Made by a program: the position numbers and the translations under genes. A stretch of DNA of 11,527 bases from Syntrophaceae bacterium (lineage in GTDB: Bacteria > Desulfobacterota > Syntrophia > Syntrophales > Smithellaceae), in the NCBI GenBank assembly GCA_003506745.1, contig DNYQ01000303.1:1140-12666 (forward strand), in the 5' to 3' direction. The notes beneath the pieces are model-generated. The model was given only the letters and a program-made list of their open reading frames with translations. It was not told where the DNA came from and made no database searches. The stretch's first letter is position 1. Each line of letters starts with the position of its first letter. Shown here one piece after another: positions 1 to 6,514 of this stretch.

Positions 1-611
1 AAACGCTCCAGACCGGCGCTATTGACAATACCGATGATGCCAGACGATTTATCGACATCATCCTGAAACAGGCCCAAAGATTGAACCGCCTGGTGGAAGA
101 TCTGATGACCATATCGAAGATCGAGCTGGAAGAAATAAATTTCCGCTTTGAAGATGTGATTCTACAGGATGTGATCGGCAGCGTCTTGCCGCTTATGGAA
201 GCCAAAGCGGAGGTCAAGAAAATCCGCATTGAGAATCAAGTGCAGGCACAAATTCCGCGGGTGAGGGGGGATCGTGACCGGCTCTGCCAGGTTTTCGTCA
301 ATTTGCTGGATAATGCCTTAAAATTTACGCCTGAGGGCGGACGGGTAACGATTGACGCTGAAGAAAAAGCAGACGGTGTTGTTGTGTCGATCAGTGATAC
401 GGGAATGGGCATTCCCCGGGAAGAAATTCAACGTCTGGGTGAACGGTTTTACCGTGTGGATAAAACGCGTTCGCGTGAACTGGGCGGCACGGGTCTGGGT
501 CTATCGATTGTCAAACACCTGATGCTGGCCCACGGCGGAAAAATGGAAATCGAAAGCCAGTTGGGTCAAGGCACAAAAGTTATTTTATTTTTCCCGATAC
601 AAAAAGGATAA
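1..611 (+). CDS. PhoR-type sensor histidine kinase, C-terminal part (5' end outside window)
   Basis: This is a two-component histidine kinase cut by the left window edge. The frame is open from base 3, so 202 residues are visible. They begin just after the place where the H-box (phospho-accepting His) should lie. The first 45 residues are the second helix of the HisKA dimerisation domain, with the PhoR-like pattern ARRFIDIILKQ followed by LNRLVEDL. A HATPase_c domain follows: N-box NLLDNALKF near residues 100-108, G1 box DTGMGIP at 132-138, F-box RFYRVD at 148-153 and G2 box GGTGLGLSIV at 161-170. It ends about five residues past the last beta-strand, as PhoR/PhoR-like kinases do. All ATP-binding boxes look intact. 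The subfamily resembles PhoR, WalK and ResE; PhoR is favoured by the helix pattern and by the PhoU domain and Pho-box-like repeats nearby. Its response regulator should lie upstream, outside the window. Confidence 0.93.
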   Translation, partial: TLQTGAIDNTDDARRFIDIILKQAQRLNRLVEDLMTISKIELEEINFRFEDVILQDVIGSVLPLMEAKAEVKKIRIENQVQAQIPRVRGDRDRLCQVFVNLLDNALKFTPEGGRVTIDAEEKADGVVVSISDTGMGIPREEIQRLGERFYRVDKTRSRELGGTGLGLSIVKHLMLAHGGKMEIESQLGQGTKVILFFPIQKG

Positions 612-722
612 GCTTTTCCGACCTCTGGCGCCGCTTTCAGTTTCTTAAGCCGGAAGCAAATAAGAGAATATAAAATTTAAGATTATTTTCAATTTGCACC
701 CAACCTCTTTTCAAGGCGGAAT

Positions 723-2093
723 ATGTCTTTCCGGAAAATTGTCATTATCGGCGGCAGTGATGCCGGAATCAGCGCAGGCCTTCGTGTTAAGGAATTAATA
801 CGCGATACGGAAGTCACCATGATCCTCGCGGACCAATATCCTAATTTCAGTATCTGCGGTCTTCCTTTTTACCTGAGCGATGAAGTATCTGACTGGAAAA
901 CACTGGCCCATCGTCCTGTCGGCGAGATTGAAAATGAAGGCATTAGAGTTGTGACACAGCACCATGTCAGATCCATTGTGCCTGATCAGAAACATATCGT
1001 CGCCGCGGATTCGGCGGATCATATCCGGACTTTTTCTTACGACAGGCTTGTGATAAGCACGGGAGCCAGATCGCTCGTTCCTGATTTCCCGGGTAAGGAT
1101 CTCCCCGGTGTCTTCTTCCTCAGATGGATGACGGACGGTTTTGCATTTCATGAATATCTCACAACTCGTCGTCCCGCCTCCATCGTCATCATCGGTGCGG
1201 GTTACATTGGCATGGAAATGGCCGATGCCATGACCCGGCGGGGTCTCGACGTTTCCGTAGTTGAGTTTGCCCCTGCCGTTCTCACAACCTTTGATCAGGG
1301 TCTCGGTGGTATTGTGCGGACAGAATTGGAGAATCACGGCGTTCGTGTGTTTACCGGATTTAGTGTGAAACAGATCGAATCATCAGGAGGAAAGCTTTCT
1401 GTGTGTTCAGATACGGATGCTATTACCGCCGATATGGTTCTGGTAGCAACAGGTAGCCGGCCTGAAACCCGTCTGGCCCAATCCGCCGGAATTGCAGTCG
1501 GTGTTAAGGGCGCCATTTGTGTGAACCAACGCATGGAGACCAATATCACGGATATTTACGCGGCAGGCGACTGTGCGGAAACCTATCATCGCCTACTGGA
1601 TAAAAATACATACCTGCCTCTGGGAACCACGGCCCATAAGCAGGGACGTATCGCCGGCGAAAATGCAGCAGGCGGCAACCGTAAATACACCGGAACCCTG
1701 GGAACCCAATCGGTTAAAATTTTCAATCTGGTGGCTGTCCGGACCGGACTGAAAAATGATGAAGCTCTGAAAGAAGGGTTTTCTCCTTTATCCGTGGATA
1801 TGGACACTTGGGATCATAAATTTTATTATCCTCATGCGGAAAAGCTTCATATTCGGATTACAGGCGATAAAAAAACAAGCAAGCTTTTGGGTATGCAAAT
1901 CATCGGCTCATACGGCACGGAGGTTTCCAAGCGTATCGATACGGTGGCCGCAGCCATTCATCACGGCATAACTGTTGAGGCATTGAACGATCTGGATCTC
2001 AGTTATACGCCGCCGCTCTCCAGTCCGTGGGATCCGGTGCAAATGTCCGCCCAGGCATGGATTCGGACGAGCCGTGTCTCACATGCCGATTAA
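723..2093 (+). CDS. FAD-dependent pyridine nucleotide-disulfide oxidoreductase (CoA-disulfide reductase / NADH oxidase-like)
   Basis: This is a 456-residue soluble flavoprotein, the usual length for the CoA-disulfide reductase/NADH oxidase branch. An FAD-binding Rossmann motif GGSDAG lies at residues 10-15. A single redox Cys (Cys45) sits in SICGLPFY, the position of the active-site Cys in CoADR and Nox. ISTGA is at 111-115, and the NAD(P)H-binding GAGYIG motif at 158-163. ATGSRP is at 242-247, and the second FAD motif YAAGDCAE at 279-286. The C-terminal dimerisation domain ends with YTPPLSSPWDP (428-438), which recalls the Tyr-containing C-terminal signature of CoADR. The ATG at 723 has an AAGGCGG Shine-Dalgarno just upstream. 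It follows the histidine kinase by 111 bp and probably has its own promoter: there is a TATAAA at 669-674 but no good -35. The reaction is inferred to be NAD(P)H-dependent reduction of a disulfide, polysulfide, CoA-disulfide or oxygen. The substrate cannot be read from sequence. Confidence 0.9.
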   Translation: MSFRKIVIIGGSDAGISAGLRVKELIRDTEVTMILADQYPNFSICGLPFYLSDEVSDWKTLAHRPVGEIENEGIRVVTQHHVRSIVPDQKHIVAADSADHIRTFSYDRLVISTGARSLVPDFPGKDLPGVFFLRWMTDGFAFHEYLTTRRPASIVIIGAGYIGMEMADAMTRRGLDVSVVEFAPAVLTTFDQGLGGIVRTELENHGVRVFTGFSVKQIESSGGKLSVCSDTDAITADMVLVATGSRPETRLAQSAGIAVGVKGAICVNQRMETNITDIYAAGDCAETYHRLLDKNTYLPLGTTAHKQGRIAGENAAGGNRKYTGTLGTQSVKIFNLVAVRTGLKNDEALKEGFSPLSVDMDTWDHKFYYPHAEKLHIRITGDKKTSKLLGMQIIGSYGTEVSKRIDTVAAAIHHGITVEALNDLDLSYTPPLSSPWDPVQMSAQAWIRTSRVSHAD

Positions 2094-2115
2094 TTGTGCA
2101 GGTGTTTTTACTTCT

Positions 2116-2280
2116 TCAGGGTTCCAGAACGACGGGCTTGCACAAATGCCGCTCATCATGAGCGGCGCGTCCGCATTTCATACAGACAAACTTCGCGTTC
2201 CTGACGAGCTGGCGATACTGTTCGAAATCTTCTTTGATAGGGTCCTTCAATTTACAGAGATGTTTTTCCTTGTCGCTCAT
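2116..2280 (-). CDS. 54-residue Cys-rich small protein with CxxC knuckle
   Basis: This small gene is the last of the minus-strand operon. It encodes 54 residues, starting MSDKEKHLCKL and ending CKPVVLEP. The ATG at 2280 has a near-perfect AGGAGG ribosome binding site (2285-2290) four bases upstream. That site overlaps the TAG stop of the CorA-like gene, so the two are probably translationally coupled. Cys9, the Cys33-x-x-Cys36 knuckle (FVCMKCG), His41, His45 and Cys47 could form a one-metal zinc-ribbon-like site. There is no signal peptide and no membrane segment. I do not recognise a named family, although small proteins of this pattern (FVCxKCGR...LCKP) seem familiar from deltaproteobacterial genomes. 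The gene is real on grounds of RBS quality, spacing and patterned Cys/His content; its function is unknown. Its stop lies 22 bp from the stop of the convergent oxidoreductase gene. Confidence 0.8.
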   Translation of the reverse strand: MSDKEKHLCKLKDPIKEDFEQYRQLVRNAKFVCMKCGRAAHDERHLCKPVVLEP

Positions 2281-2288
2281 AGAACCTC

Positions 2289-3227
2289 CTATTTTTTGAA
2301 TTTCCAGAACAGCAGTACGCCCAGCATGGAAAAAACGGATAAAAAGAGAATGATCCAGAACGCGTAATGGTGGCTTTGAAGGGGAATAGCCACATTCATG
2401 GAGAAGGCGCTGACGACCAGCGTCGGCGCCATGAGAGAGATCGTGATAATGTTGAGACGTTTCATCAGAATATTCAGATTATTATTAACGATAGACACAC
2501 GGGCGTCCATCATGCTGGAGAGAATATTGGAGTACATTTTTGCCTGTTTGAAAGACTGGCTGTTTTCAATGATGATATCGTCCAGCAGTTCCAGGTCGCC
2601 GGCGACAAATCCGAGCGATTCTCCGCATTTCTTGATTTTTTCAAGCAGGATGCCGTTGGTGGTCAACGCGTTGAGATAGTAAACCAGGCTCTTTTCCAGA
2701 GCAAACAGTTGGAGCAGATATTTGTTTTCCATTGAGGAACTGATTTTGTCGGCCAGCGCATCCGATATCCGGTCAATGACCTGCAAATGAGCCAGATAGT
2801 GGCTGATGTAATGGCTGATGATCTTGAGCATGGTTTCGGGCAGACTGTTTAATTTGCTGAAAGTCTTGCCTGCAAATGGTCCAACAGCTTCAGGCGCCAC
2901 CAGGATGAGGCGTTCCTTAAACAGGAACACGCCGATGGAGGAAACGGCGAATTCCAGTTCCTCGGGATTGTAGCGGATAGGGATTTTAAAGATTATAGCC
3001 GAGTGGCTCGGTTCTTTTTCCAGACGAGCCAGTTCATCCGGATCCAGCGCGGAACTCAGGGTGTGCTCGTCAATCTGATAATAATCCGTCAGAAGTAATT
3101 TTTCACTCTCATCCGGAGATGTTACCACAAAGACCTGCCCCTGTTCATGATGGCAGGGAATGAGTTTGTTGTTTTGCAATTTGTAATATTCAATCATATG
3201 TTTATCCGGTTGCTTCTCCTTTGTCAT
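2289..3227 (-). CDS. CorA-family Mg2+/divalent cation transporter
   Basis: This is a 312-residue CorA/MIT-superfamily channel subunit: a large cytosolic N-terminal domain followed by two C-terminal membrane helices (about 256-280 and 287-308). The N-terminal domain carries the family pattern IDEHTLSSALDPDELARLE (52-70). It has a long helical region (about 125-255) leading into TM1, which holds the IMAPTL-type pore segment. The filter tripeptide, GMN in classical CorA, reads Ser276-Met277-Asn278 here. The C-terminus is Lys-rich (WKFKK), as is usual. The product should import Mg2+ or another divalent ion, or possibly export it. The gene lies 27 bp after amphi-Trp gene 3 and 8 bp before the mini-protein gene, so it belongs to the operon. 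The start is uncertain. The ATG at 3227 gives the longest frame but sits in the loop of a 16-bp hairpin. The ATG at 3197 (residue 11, MIEYYKL) looks like the natural family N-terminus and would give 302 residues. Confidence 0.9.
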   Translation of the reverse strand: MTKEKQPDKHMIEYYKLQNNKLIPCHHEQGQVFVVTSPDESEKLLLTDYYQIDEHTLSSALDPDELARLEKEPSHSAIIFKIPIRYNPEELEFAVSSIGVFLFKERLILVAPEAVGPFAGKTFSKLNSLPETMLKIISHYISHYLAHLQVIDRISDALADKISSSMENKYLLQLFALEKSLVYYLNALTTNGILLEKIKKCGESLGFVAGDLELLDDIIIENSQSFKQAKMYSNILSSMMDARVSIVNNNLNILMKRLNIITISLMAPTLVVSAFSMNVAIPLQSHHYAFWIILFLSVFSMLGVLLFWKFKK

Positions 3228-3248
3228 GATCGCAAAGGAGAAGCAACC
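3208..3248 (-). promoter_or_regulatory. Perfect 16-bp hairpin enclosing the first start codon of the CorA-like gene
   Basis: Bases 3208-3223 (GGTTGCTTCTCCTTTG on the plus strand) and 3233-3248 form a perfect 16-bp inverted repeat around a 9-base spacer. The spacer contains the ATG at 3225-3227. In the mRNA (minus strand) a strong ribosome binding site, AAAAGGAGG (3255-3247), lies against the 5' foot of the stem, and its last two G residues are inside the stem. Nine bases separate the 3' foot from the second in-frame ATG at 3197. No U-run follows, so it is not a typical terminator. A role in start selection or translational control is inference. Confidence 0.75.
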
Positions 3249-3254
3249 TCCTTT

Positions 3255-3560
3255 TCAGCAAGCATCATCCTGCGTCGGAACCTGATGAGAAATCACGAAC
3301 GTCTCTTCGATCTCAGGCACGGCCTCGCTTTTCTTCCATTTCAATTCGATCGATAATTTCTCGCGCAGGCTGTCCTTTTCCAGCTTGCCCTCAGCCTCCA
3401 GTTCAAAGGTGACCGGATCGCAGGGTTTGAGCGTGACGGTTTTATCGCCCTTTTGAATACAGACGGTTCCCGCCTTAAGGGATGTGACAAGCTGTTCCAG
3501 ATGATTGACGACTTCCAGACGGTTCAATGTTGACTTGATTTTCAGATTCGAATTACTCAT
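3255..3560 (-). CDS. Amphi-Trp domain protein 3 (101 residues)
   Basis: This small protein belongs to the same family as the products at 3629-4108 and 9042-9326. A predicted amphipathic helix (LEVVNHLEQLVTSLKAG, residues 15-31) is followed by beta-strand segments: VCIQKGD, VTLKPCDPVTFELEAE (42-57) and KLSIELKWKK (68-77). The last strand alternates polar and hydrophobic residues and ends in Trp75. From memory this is the 'amphi-Trp' domain of unknown function that accompanies GAK-type ATP-grasp and kinase genes. An acidic tail of about 24 residues (VPEIEETFVIS...) ends in a C-terminal Cys101; Cys34 and Cys47 are the other cysteines. The ATG at 3560 has AAGGAGG (3570-3576) nine bases upstream. 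There is no signal peptide, so it is probably cytosolic. It could be a substrate, carrier or scaffold for the operon's enzymes, but nothing in the sequence proves any of these. Confidence 0.85.
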   Translation of the reverse strand: MSNSNLKIKSTLNRLEVVNHLEQLVTSLKAGTVCIQKGDKTVTLKPCDPVTFELEAEGKLEKDSLREKLSIELKWKKSEAVPEIEETFVISHQVPTQDDAC

Positions 3561-3597
3561 GTGTTGTTTCCTCCTTGTTATTTAATGGTATGATTTT

Positions 3598-3615
3598 CCG
3601 GAGGTGATACTCCGG
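3598..3615 (-). repeat. Short inverted repeat between amphi-Trp genes 2 and 3
   Basis: CCGGAG at 3598-3603 pairs with CTCCGG at 3610-3615 across a six-base loop. It lies in the 68-bp gap between the two amphi-Trp genes, the longest gap in the operon. No T-run follows on the minus strand (the sequence runs into AAAA), so it is not a standard intrinsic terminator. It could stabilise or process the transcript and so adjust the levels of the distal genes, but a six-base stem may also be chance. Confidence 0.35.
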
Positions 3616-3628
3616 GGACATCCGTTGA

Positions 3629-4108
3629 TCAGACGCGGCTTTTCCGACGCTGCGGCATCGCGCTCTTCCGGCGCTGGATTTTTTTCAGCGGTTTTTCCTG
3701 CGCCTGAACTTCGTTTGGAGCAAGCCCGAAAGACATGTCCGGATCCAGAACAGTCGCCGGAGCGGGTTTTTCCGGACGGGGCGGCTCGGGATCTGCCATG
3801 CGGCAGGTTGCTTCTGTGGATGGGCCGGCCGGTTTTTGAGTCGGGGTATTGATCATGGTTTGCCACGTTTCCGGTTTCCTCTGCCACTTGAGCTTGACGG
3901 ATAGTTGCTGGCGGGAGCCCGGTTTTTGCGGTTTGGTCTGTGCCTCCATATCCAACCGGATGGGATCTTGTGGTTGAAGGATCAGCGCTTTGTCGGGTGA
4001 TATAATGGTGACGTAATTCTTTTTCAGCGATTCGATCAAATCTTCCAGTCGACCGATAATGCTGCTGACGGACGCCACGACCTTAATCTTTATTTTTTTG
4101 TTCGACAT
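3629..4108 (-). CDS. Amphi-Trp domain protein 2 with Pro-rich linker and basic C-terminal tail (159 residues)
   Basis: Residues 1-80 are an amphi-Trp domain like those of the two sister proteins: helix IIGRLEDLIESLKK (17-30), strand LILQPQDPIRLDMEAQ (42-57) and strand QLSVKLKW ending at Trp75. Unlike the sisters it continues for about 80 residues. A Pro/Glu-rich, apparently disordered linker (about 85-135) leads to a strongly basic tail that repeats QRRKS twice (residues 145-149 and 153-157), ending RV. The tail could bind a polyanion (nucleic acid, polyphosphate or membrane lipid), or its serines could be modified; both are inference. The ATG at 4108 has AAGGAGG (4117-4123) eight bases upstream, 31 bp after the CofD-like stop. 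The first residues, MSNKKIKIK, match MSNSNLKIK of protein 3, so these two may be a tandem duplication. Frames on the opposite strand here are shadows. Confidence 0.83.
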   Translation of the reverse strand: MSNKKIKIKVVASVSSIIGRLEDLIESLKKNYVTIISPDKALILQPQDPIRLDMEAQTKPQKPGSRQQLSVKLKWQRKPETWQTMINTPTQKPAGPSTEATCRMADPEPPRPEKPAPATVLDPDMSFGLAPNEVQAQEKPLKKIQRRKSAMPQRRKSRV

Positions 4109-4139
4109 AATGAAATCCTCCTTATTTTTTGCGGCTTTT

Positions 4140-5363
4140 TCAGGTAAATGACAAAAGCACGCGGCACAGGCGCTCCGGATCGATGTAAGGGAAGCTGTGC
4201 GGCGTTACCAACTGCGTATCCAGAACATCGATTCCCATGAGCCGGATGCGATCAAGTTCCAGATCGTAAGGGTACTTCGCCTGGGCCGAGTCGATCAGGA
4301 TCAGGTTGATATATTCCCGGGGATCGGCGGGCCGGCTGTTTTGGTTCAGGCAGTCCGCCAGCATTTCTACGGCGTCGCCCAAATTCATACCGAACTGTTC
4401 ATCATCGGCCAGGGTGTTGGGAATATAAATCTTCGGACAAAGGTTGGCTGTGACCGCAGAGGCGACGCCCCGGGGCAGCAGATTTGCCGCAACGCTGGTG
4501 AAAAAACTGCCCATTGGATAGCAGATGACTTCCGCCTGACGGATACACGCCACAGTTGCCGTGTTGATTTCCGCATCAACCGGCTGCCGTGAGTCTCCCG
4601 ACGCGCTTAAAAACAGTTTTCTTACCGGGCTTTTCTGTTCGCGGGGGAAGCCGCCCGTGATGATATGCTGGCCGATGGCTACCGCGCCGTTCTTCAGTTC
4701 GCAGCCGATGTGCAAATTTTCCGTGATGACGGGACGCACCTGTCCGCGAGCTTCGATGAGGCGGGAAAACAGATACAAGACGGTGTCAATCTGGCGGTGA
4801 TTCATCAAATACCCTGCCGTCAGGATCAGATTGCCGATGTTGGCGCCGCGCAGATCGAAATCATCCGGCATGACCGTCAGAAAATGCTGCAGGTGATTGC
4901 AGATAATGTCGCGCATCGGCGTCGGGATGCCGTCCACCAGCGAGTCGTGTCCCCCGGCGATGCTTTCGAGTTTTTTAAGGAGCATACCGGATGGCTGGTC
5001 TGCAGACAGCCGGTAGGAAAAAAGCTCATAGATACTCGGATTGCCCTTGACCGTCTGATCAGCCAGCGCCATGAGACGGTTGCGCAAGTCGCCGATTGAC
5101 AACATGGAAAACGCCTTGCGGATCTGGGCGGAAGACCCGCCGGAATCGAATGCGGTAATAATATGGCATGAATGGTGCGTATACTGAATCAAGCTTTTGC
5201 ACGTCCGCTTGAGGGCTGTGCCGCCGCTGAAAAAAAGCAGTTTGGGCCCCAGTTCCGGAGAACGGGCGTAACGCGTTGCCTTGACCGGGTCGGGTACGCG
5301 CACATGCCGGCGGATCAGGACACTTTGTGTTGCAGGAGGCTGTTTTATTGATCGTTTCATCAT
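4140..5363 (-). CDS. CofD-related protein of the GAK gene set
   Basis: This is a 407-residue protein of the CofD/YvcK fold. CofD moves a phospholactyl group onto the deazaflavin Fo; YvcK relatives bind UDP-sugars. Visible motifs are an N-terminal phosphate-binding loop FSGGTAL (45-51) in place of the usual GGTG, and DSGGSS (73-78), which corresponds to the DDGGSSG motif. GDLRNRLMALAD (91-102), ANIGNLILTAGYL (174-186, the GNLIL motif) and YPMGSFFTSVAANLLP (282-297, the GPGSLYTSxxPNLL motif) follow. The rest is alpha/beta Rossmann-like with no membrane segment. The gene starts by an ATGA overlap with the stop of the HprK-like kinase gene (5360-5363), which favours translational coupling; there is no strong RBS of its own. 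The second codon is also ATG, so the start could shift by one residue. The substrate is unknown. The combination with ATP-grasp, kinase and amphi-Trp neighbours identifies it as the GAK-type branch rather than a true CofD of F420 synthesis. Confidence 0.88.
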   Translation of the reverse strand: MMKRSIKQPPATQSVLIRRHVRVPDPVKATRYARSPELGPKLLFFSGGTALKRTCKSLIQYTHHSCHIITAFDSGGSSAQIRKAFSMLSIGDLRNRLMALADQTVKGNPSIYELFSYRLSADQPSGMLLKKLESIAGGHDSLVDGIPTPMRDIICNHLQHFLTVMPDDFDLRGANIGNLILTAGYLMNHRQIDTVLYLFSRLIEARGQVRPVITENLHIGCELKNGAVAIGQHIITGGFPREQKSPVRKLFLSASGDSRQPVDAEINTATVACIRQAEVICYPMGSFFTSVAANLLPRGVASAVTANLCPKIYIPNTLADDEQFGMNLGDAVEMLADCLNQNSRPADPREYINLILIDSAQAKYPYDLELDRIRLMGIDVLDTQLVTPHSFPYIDPERLCRVLLSFT

Positions 5364-6514
5364 TTCACACGGTTAAAAGCATTATGTTCAATCCTGTCGA
5401 TTCGGGCTCTGACGCGCAGGTCTTCTTTTGAACCTGTGTCTAAACCTAAAAAATGACGGCAAAACCGCACCGCTGCGGCGAAATCCACGCCGCCTGTTGC
5501 TTCAAACACACGACACCCCGAAAGCATTGCGATATAGCGTTCAGCGGAAAAATCCGGCGCAGGTTCATCCGCATCAGGCAGGAAGAACAGGCCTGGCGAT
5601 TTGATGAAGGCATCCAGAAGATCACGTCTGACGGCGATGTCGATTTCGGTAATGACAAGCGGCTGGGGCGTTCTTTTCCAGTTGAGAATCAGGAGGCCGT
5701 GCATGGGGGCGGCCAGCTTGAATTTATCGGGTCCGAAATGCTCGTGAACGATGACATCATGTTTACTTTCCAGATTCCACAGGGCGTCCGTTTCCATTTT
5801 CAAGGCCGCTTCGCGGTCTTTGTCGGTCATGATGCCGTGCAGAAAGTCCAGTGACAGAATCGTGCCTGGATTAACGCGGGGGTGTTTGGGAATGCCGTAC
5901 ATCTTGAGACCGTCGGGGTGTCTTTGGATCAAAAGCCTGTCGTTGCTGACAAAGGTCGCGCCGCTGCAAAGCAGTTGCAACGCCAGCGTCGATTTGCCGC
6001 TTCCGGAAAAACCCGCCAGTGCCAATCCCCGGTTCTGTGCTACGATGCCGGCCGCATGCGCCAGCAGGCTATTCTGCTTGAGCATCCATTCGATAAACCG
6101 GTTATTGATGAAATTGACAACCTGATTGACATTAGCCAGGCAGGGACCGAAAGCCACATGGTGCGTTTTGTCAAAAAAAAGCATCATTCCGGTGAGACGC
6201 TTGCGGACAATCCGACCCGATTCCAGGTCAATGAATTCTTCCTTGATTTTGGTTTTGCCCGGGTCCGGTTGCTTTTCGCTCAGAATAAAGGGTATCGGTT
6301 CCGGTTTGCCTTCCAGCGCGAAAATAGTGATGTCCGTGCTTTTTTTCGGGCCGATGAATTCCTTAAAGTGCAAGTTGAGCTCCGTCAGGAGGGCCAACGA
6401 GTTGGAGCGCACGTCGATTGCAGCGTTGCCCATCTTCAGATAAAGGCTTGCGCAGGCGGGGTAGCGCGTGAGCAGCCCGTCGGCAATGTCCGCAATGGTA
6501 TCAGTCTTTTTCAT
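5360..6514 (-). CDS. HprK-related serine kinase-like protein (HprK-related B type)
   Basis: This is a 384-residue protein related to HPr kinase/phosphorylase. The Walker A loop GFSGSGKST is at residues 168-176 and is preceded by LLAHAAGI (151-158), the HprK-like His segment. FVSNDRLLI (188-196) stands where HprK has its DD pair, here Asn191-Asp192. The HprK signature region is replaced by YGIPKHPRVNPGTIL (206-220), so phosphorylase activity is doubtful. The N-terminal 140 residues are a separate domain specific to this branch, ending in a helix (VNQVVNFINNRFIEWML). The ATG at 6514 has GGAGAG about ten bases upstream and overlaps the ATP-grasp stop by 14 bp. The frame stays open upstream to 6832, but that part runs inside the ATP-grasp gene. 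From family knowledge it should phosphorylate a Ser/Thr side chain or a small molecule. The amphi-Trp proteins are natural candidates, but that is inference. The 3' end overlaps the CofD-like gene by 4 bp. Confidence 0.88.
   Translation of the reverse strand: MKKTDTIADIADGLLTRYPACASLYLKMGNAAIDVRSNSLALLTELNLHFKEFIGPKKSTDITIFALEGKPEPIPFILSEKQPDPGKTKIKEEFIDLESGRIVRKRLTGMMLFFDKTHHVAFGPCLANVNQVVNFINNRFIEWMLKQNSLLAHAAGIVAQNRGLALAGFSGSGKSTLALQLLCSGATFVSNDRLLIQRHPDGLKMYGIPKHPRVNPGTILSLDFLHGIMTDKDREAALKMETDALWNLESKHDVIVHEHFGPDKFKLAAPMHGLLILNWKRTPQPLVITEIDIAVRRDLLDAFIKSPGLFFLPDADEPAPDFSAERYIAMLSGCRVFEATGGVDFAAAVRFCRHFLGLDTGSKEDLRVRARIDRIEHNAFNRVK

Noticed and set aside
2074..2367. 97-codon plus-strand frame over the end of the oxidoreductase gene
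   Set aside because: It covers the antisense of the 54-residue mini-protein and of the CorA-like 3' end, has no RBS and resembles no family.
3208..3248. The 16-bp hairpin as an intrinsic terminator of the operon
   Set aside because: No T-run follows the stem on either strand, and two genes with good spacing continue downstream.
3582..3887. Minus-strand frame inside amphi-Trp gene 2
   Set aside because: It is out of frame with the amphi-Trp gene, which has a strong RBS and paralogues. The product is low complexity.
4140..5363. CofD-like gene as part of coenzyme F420 biosynthesis
   Set aside because: The GGTG loop is altered, and no CofC, CofE, CofG or CofH is near. The ATP-grasp neighbour is RimK-like and unlike CofE.
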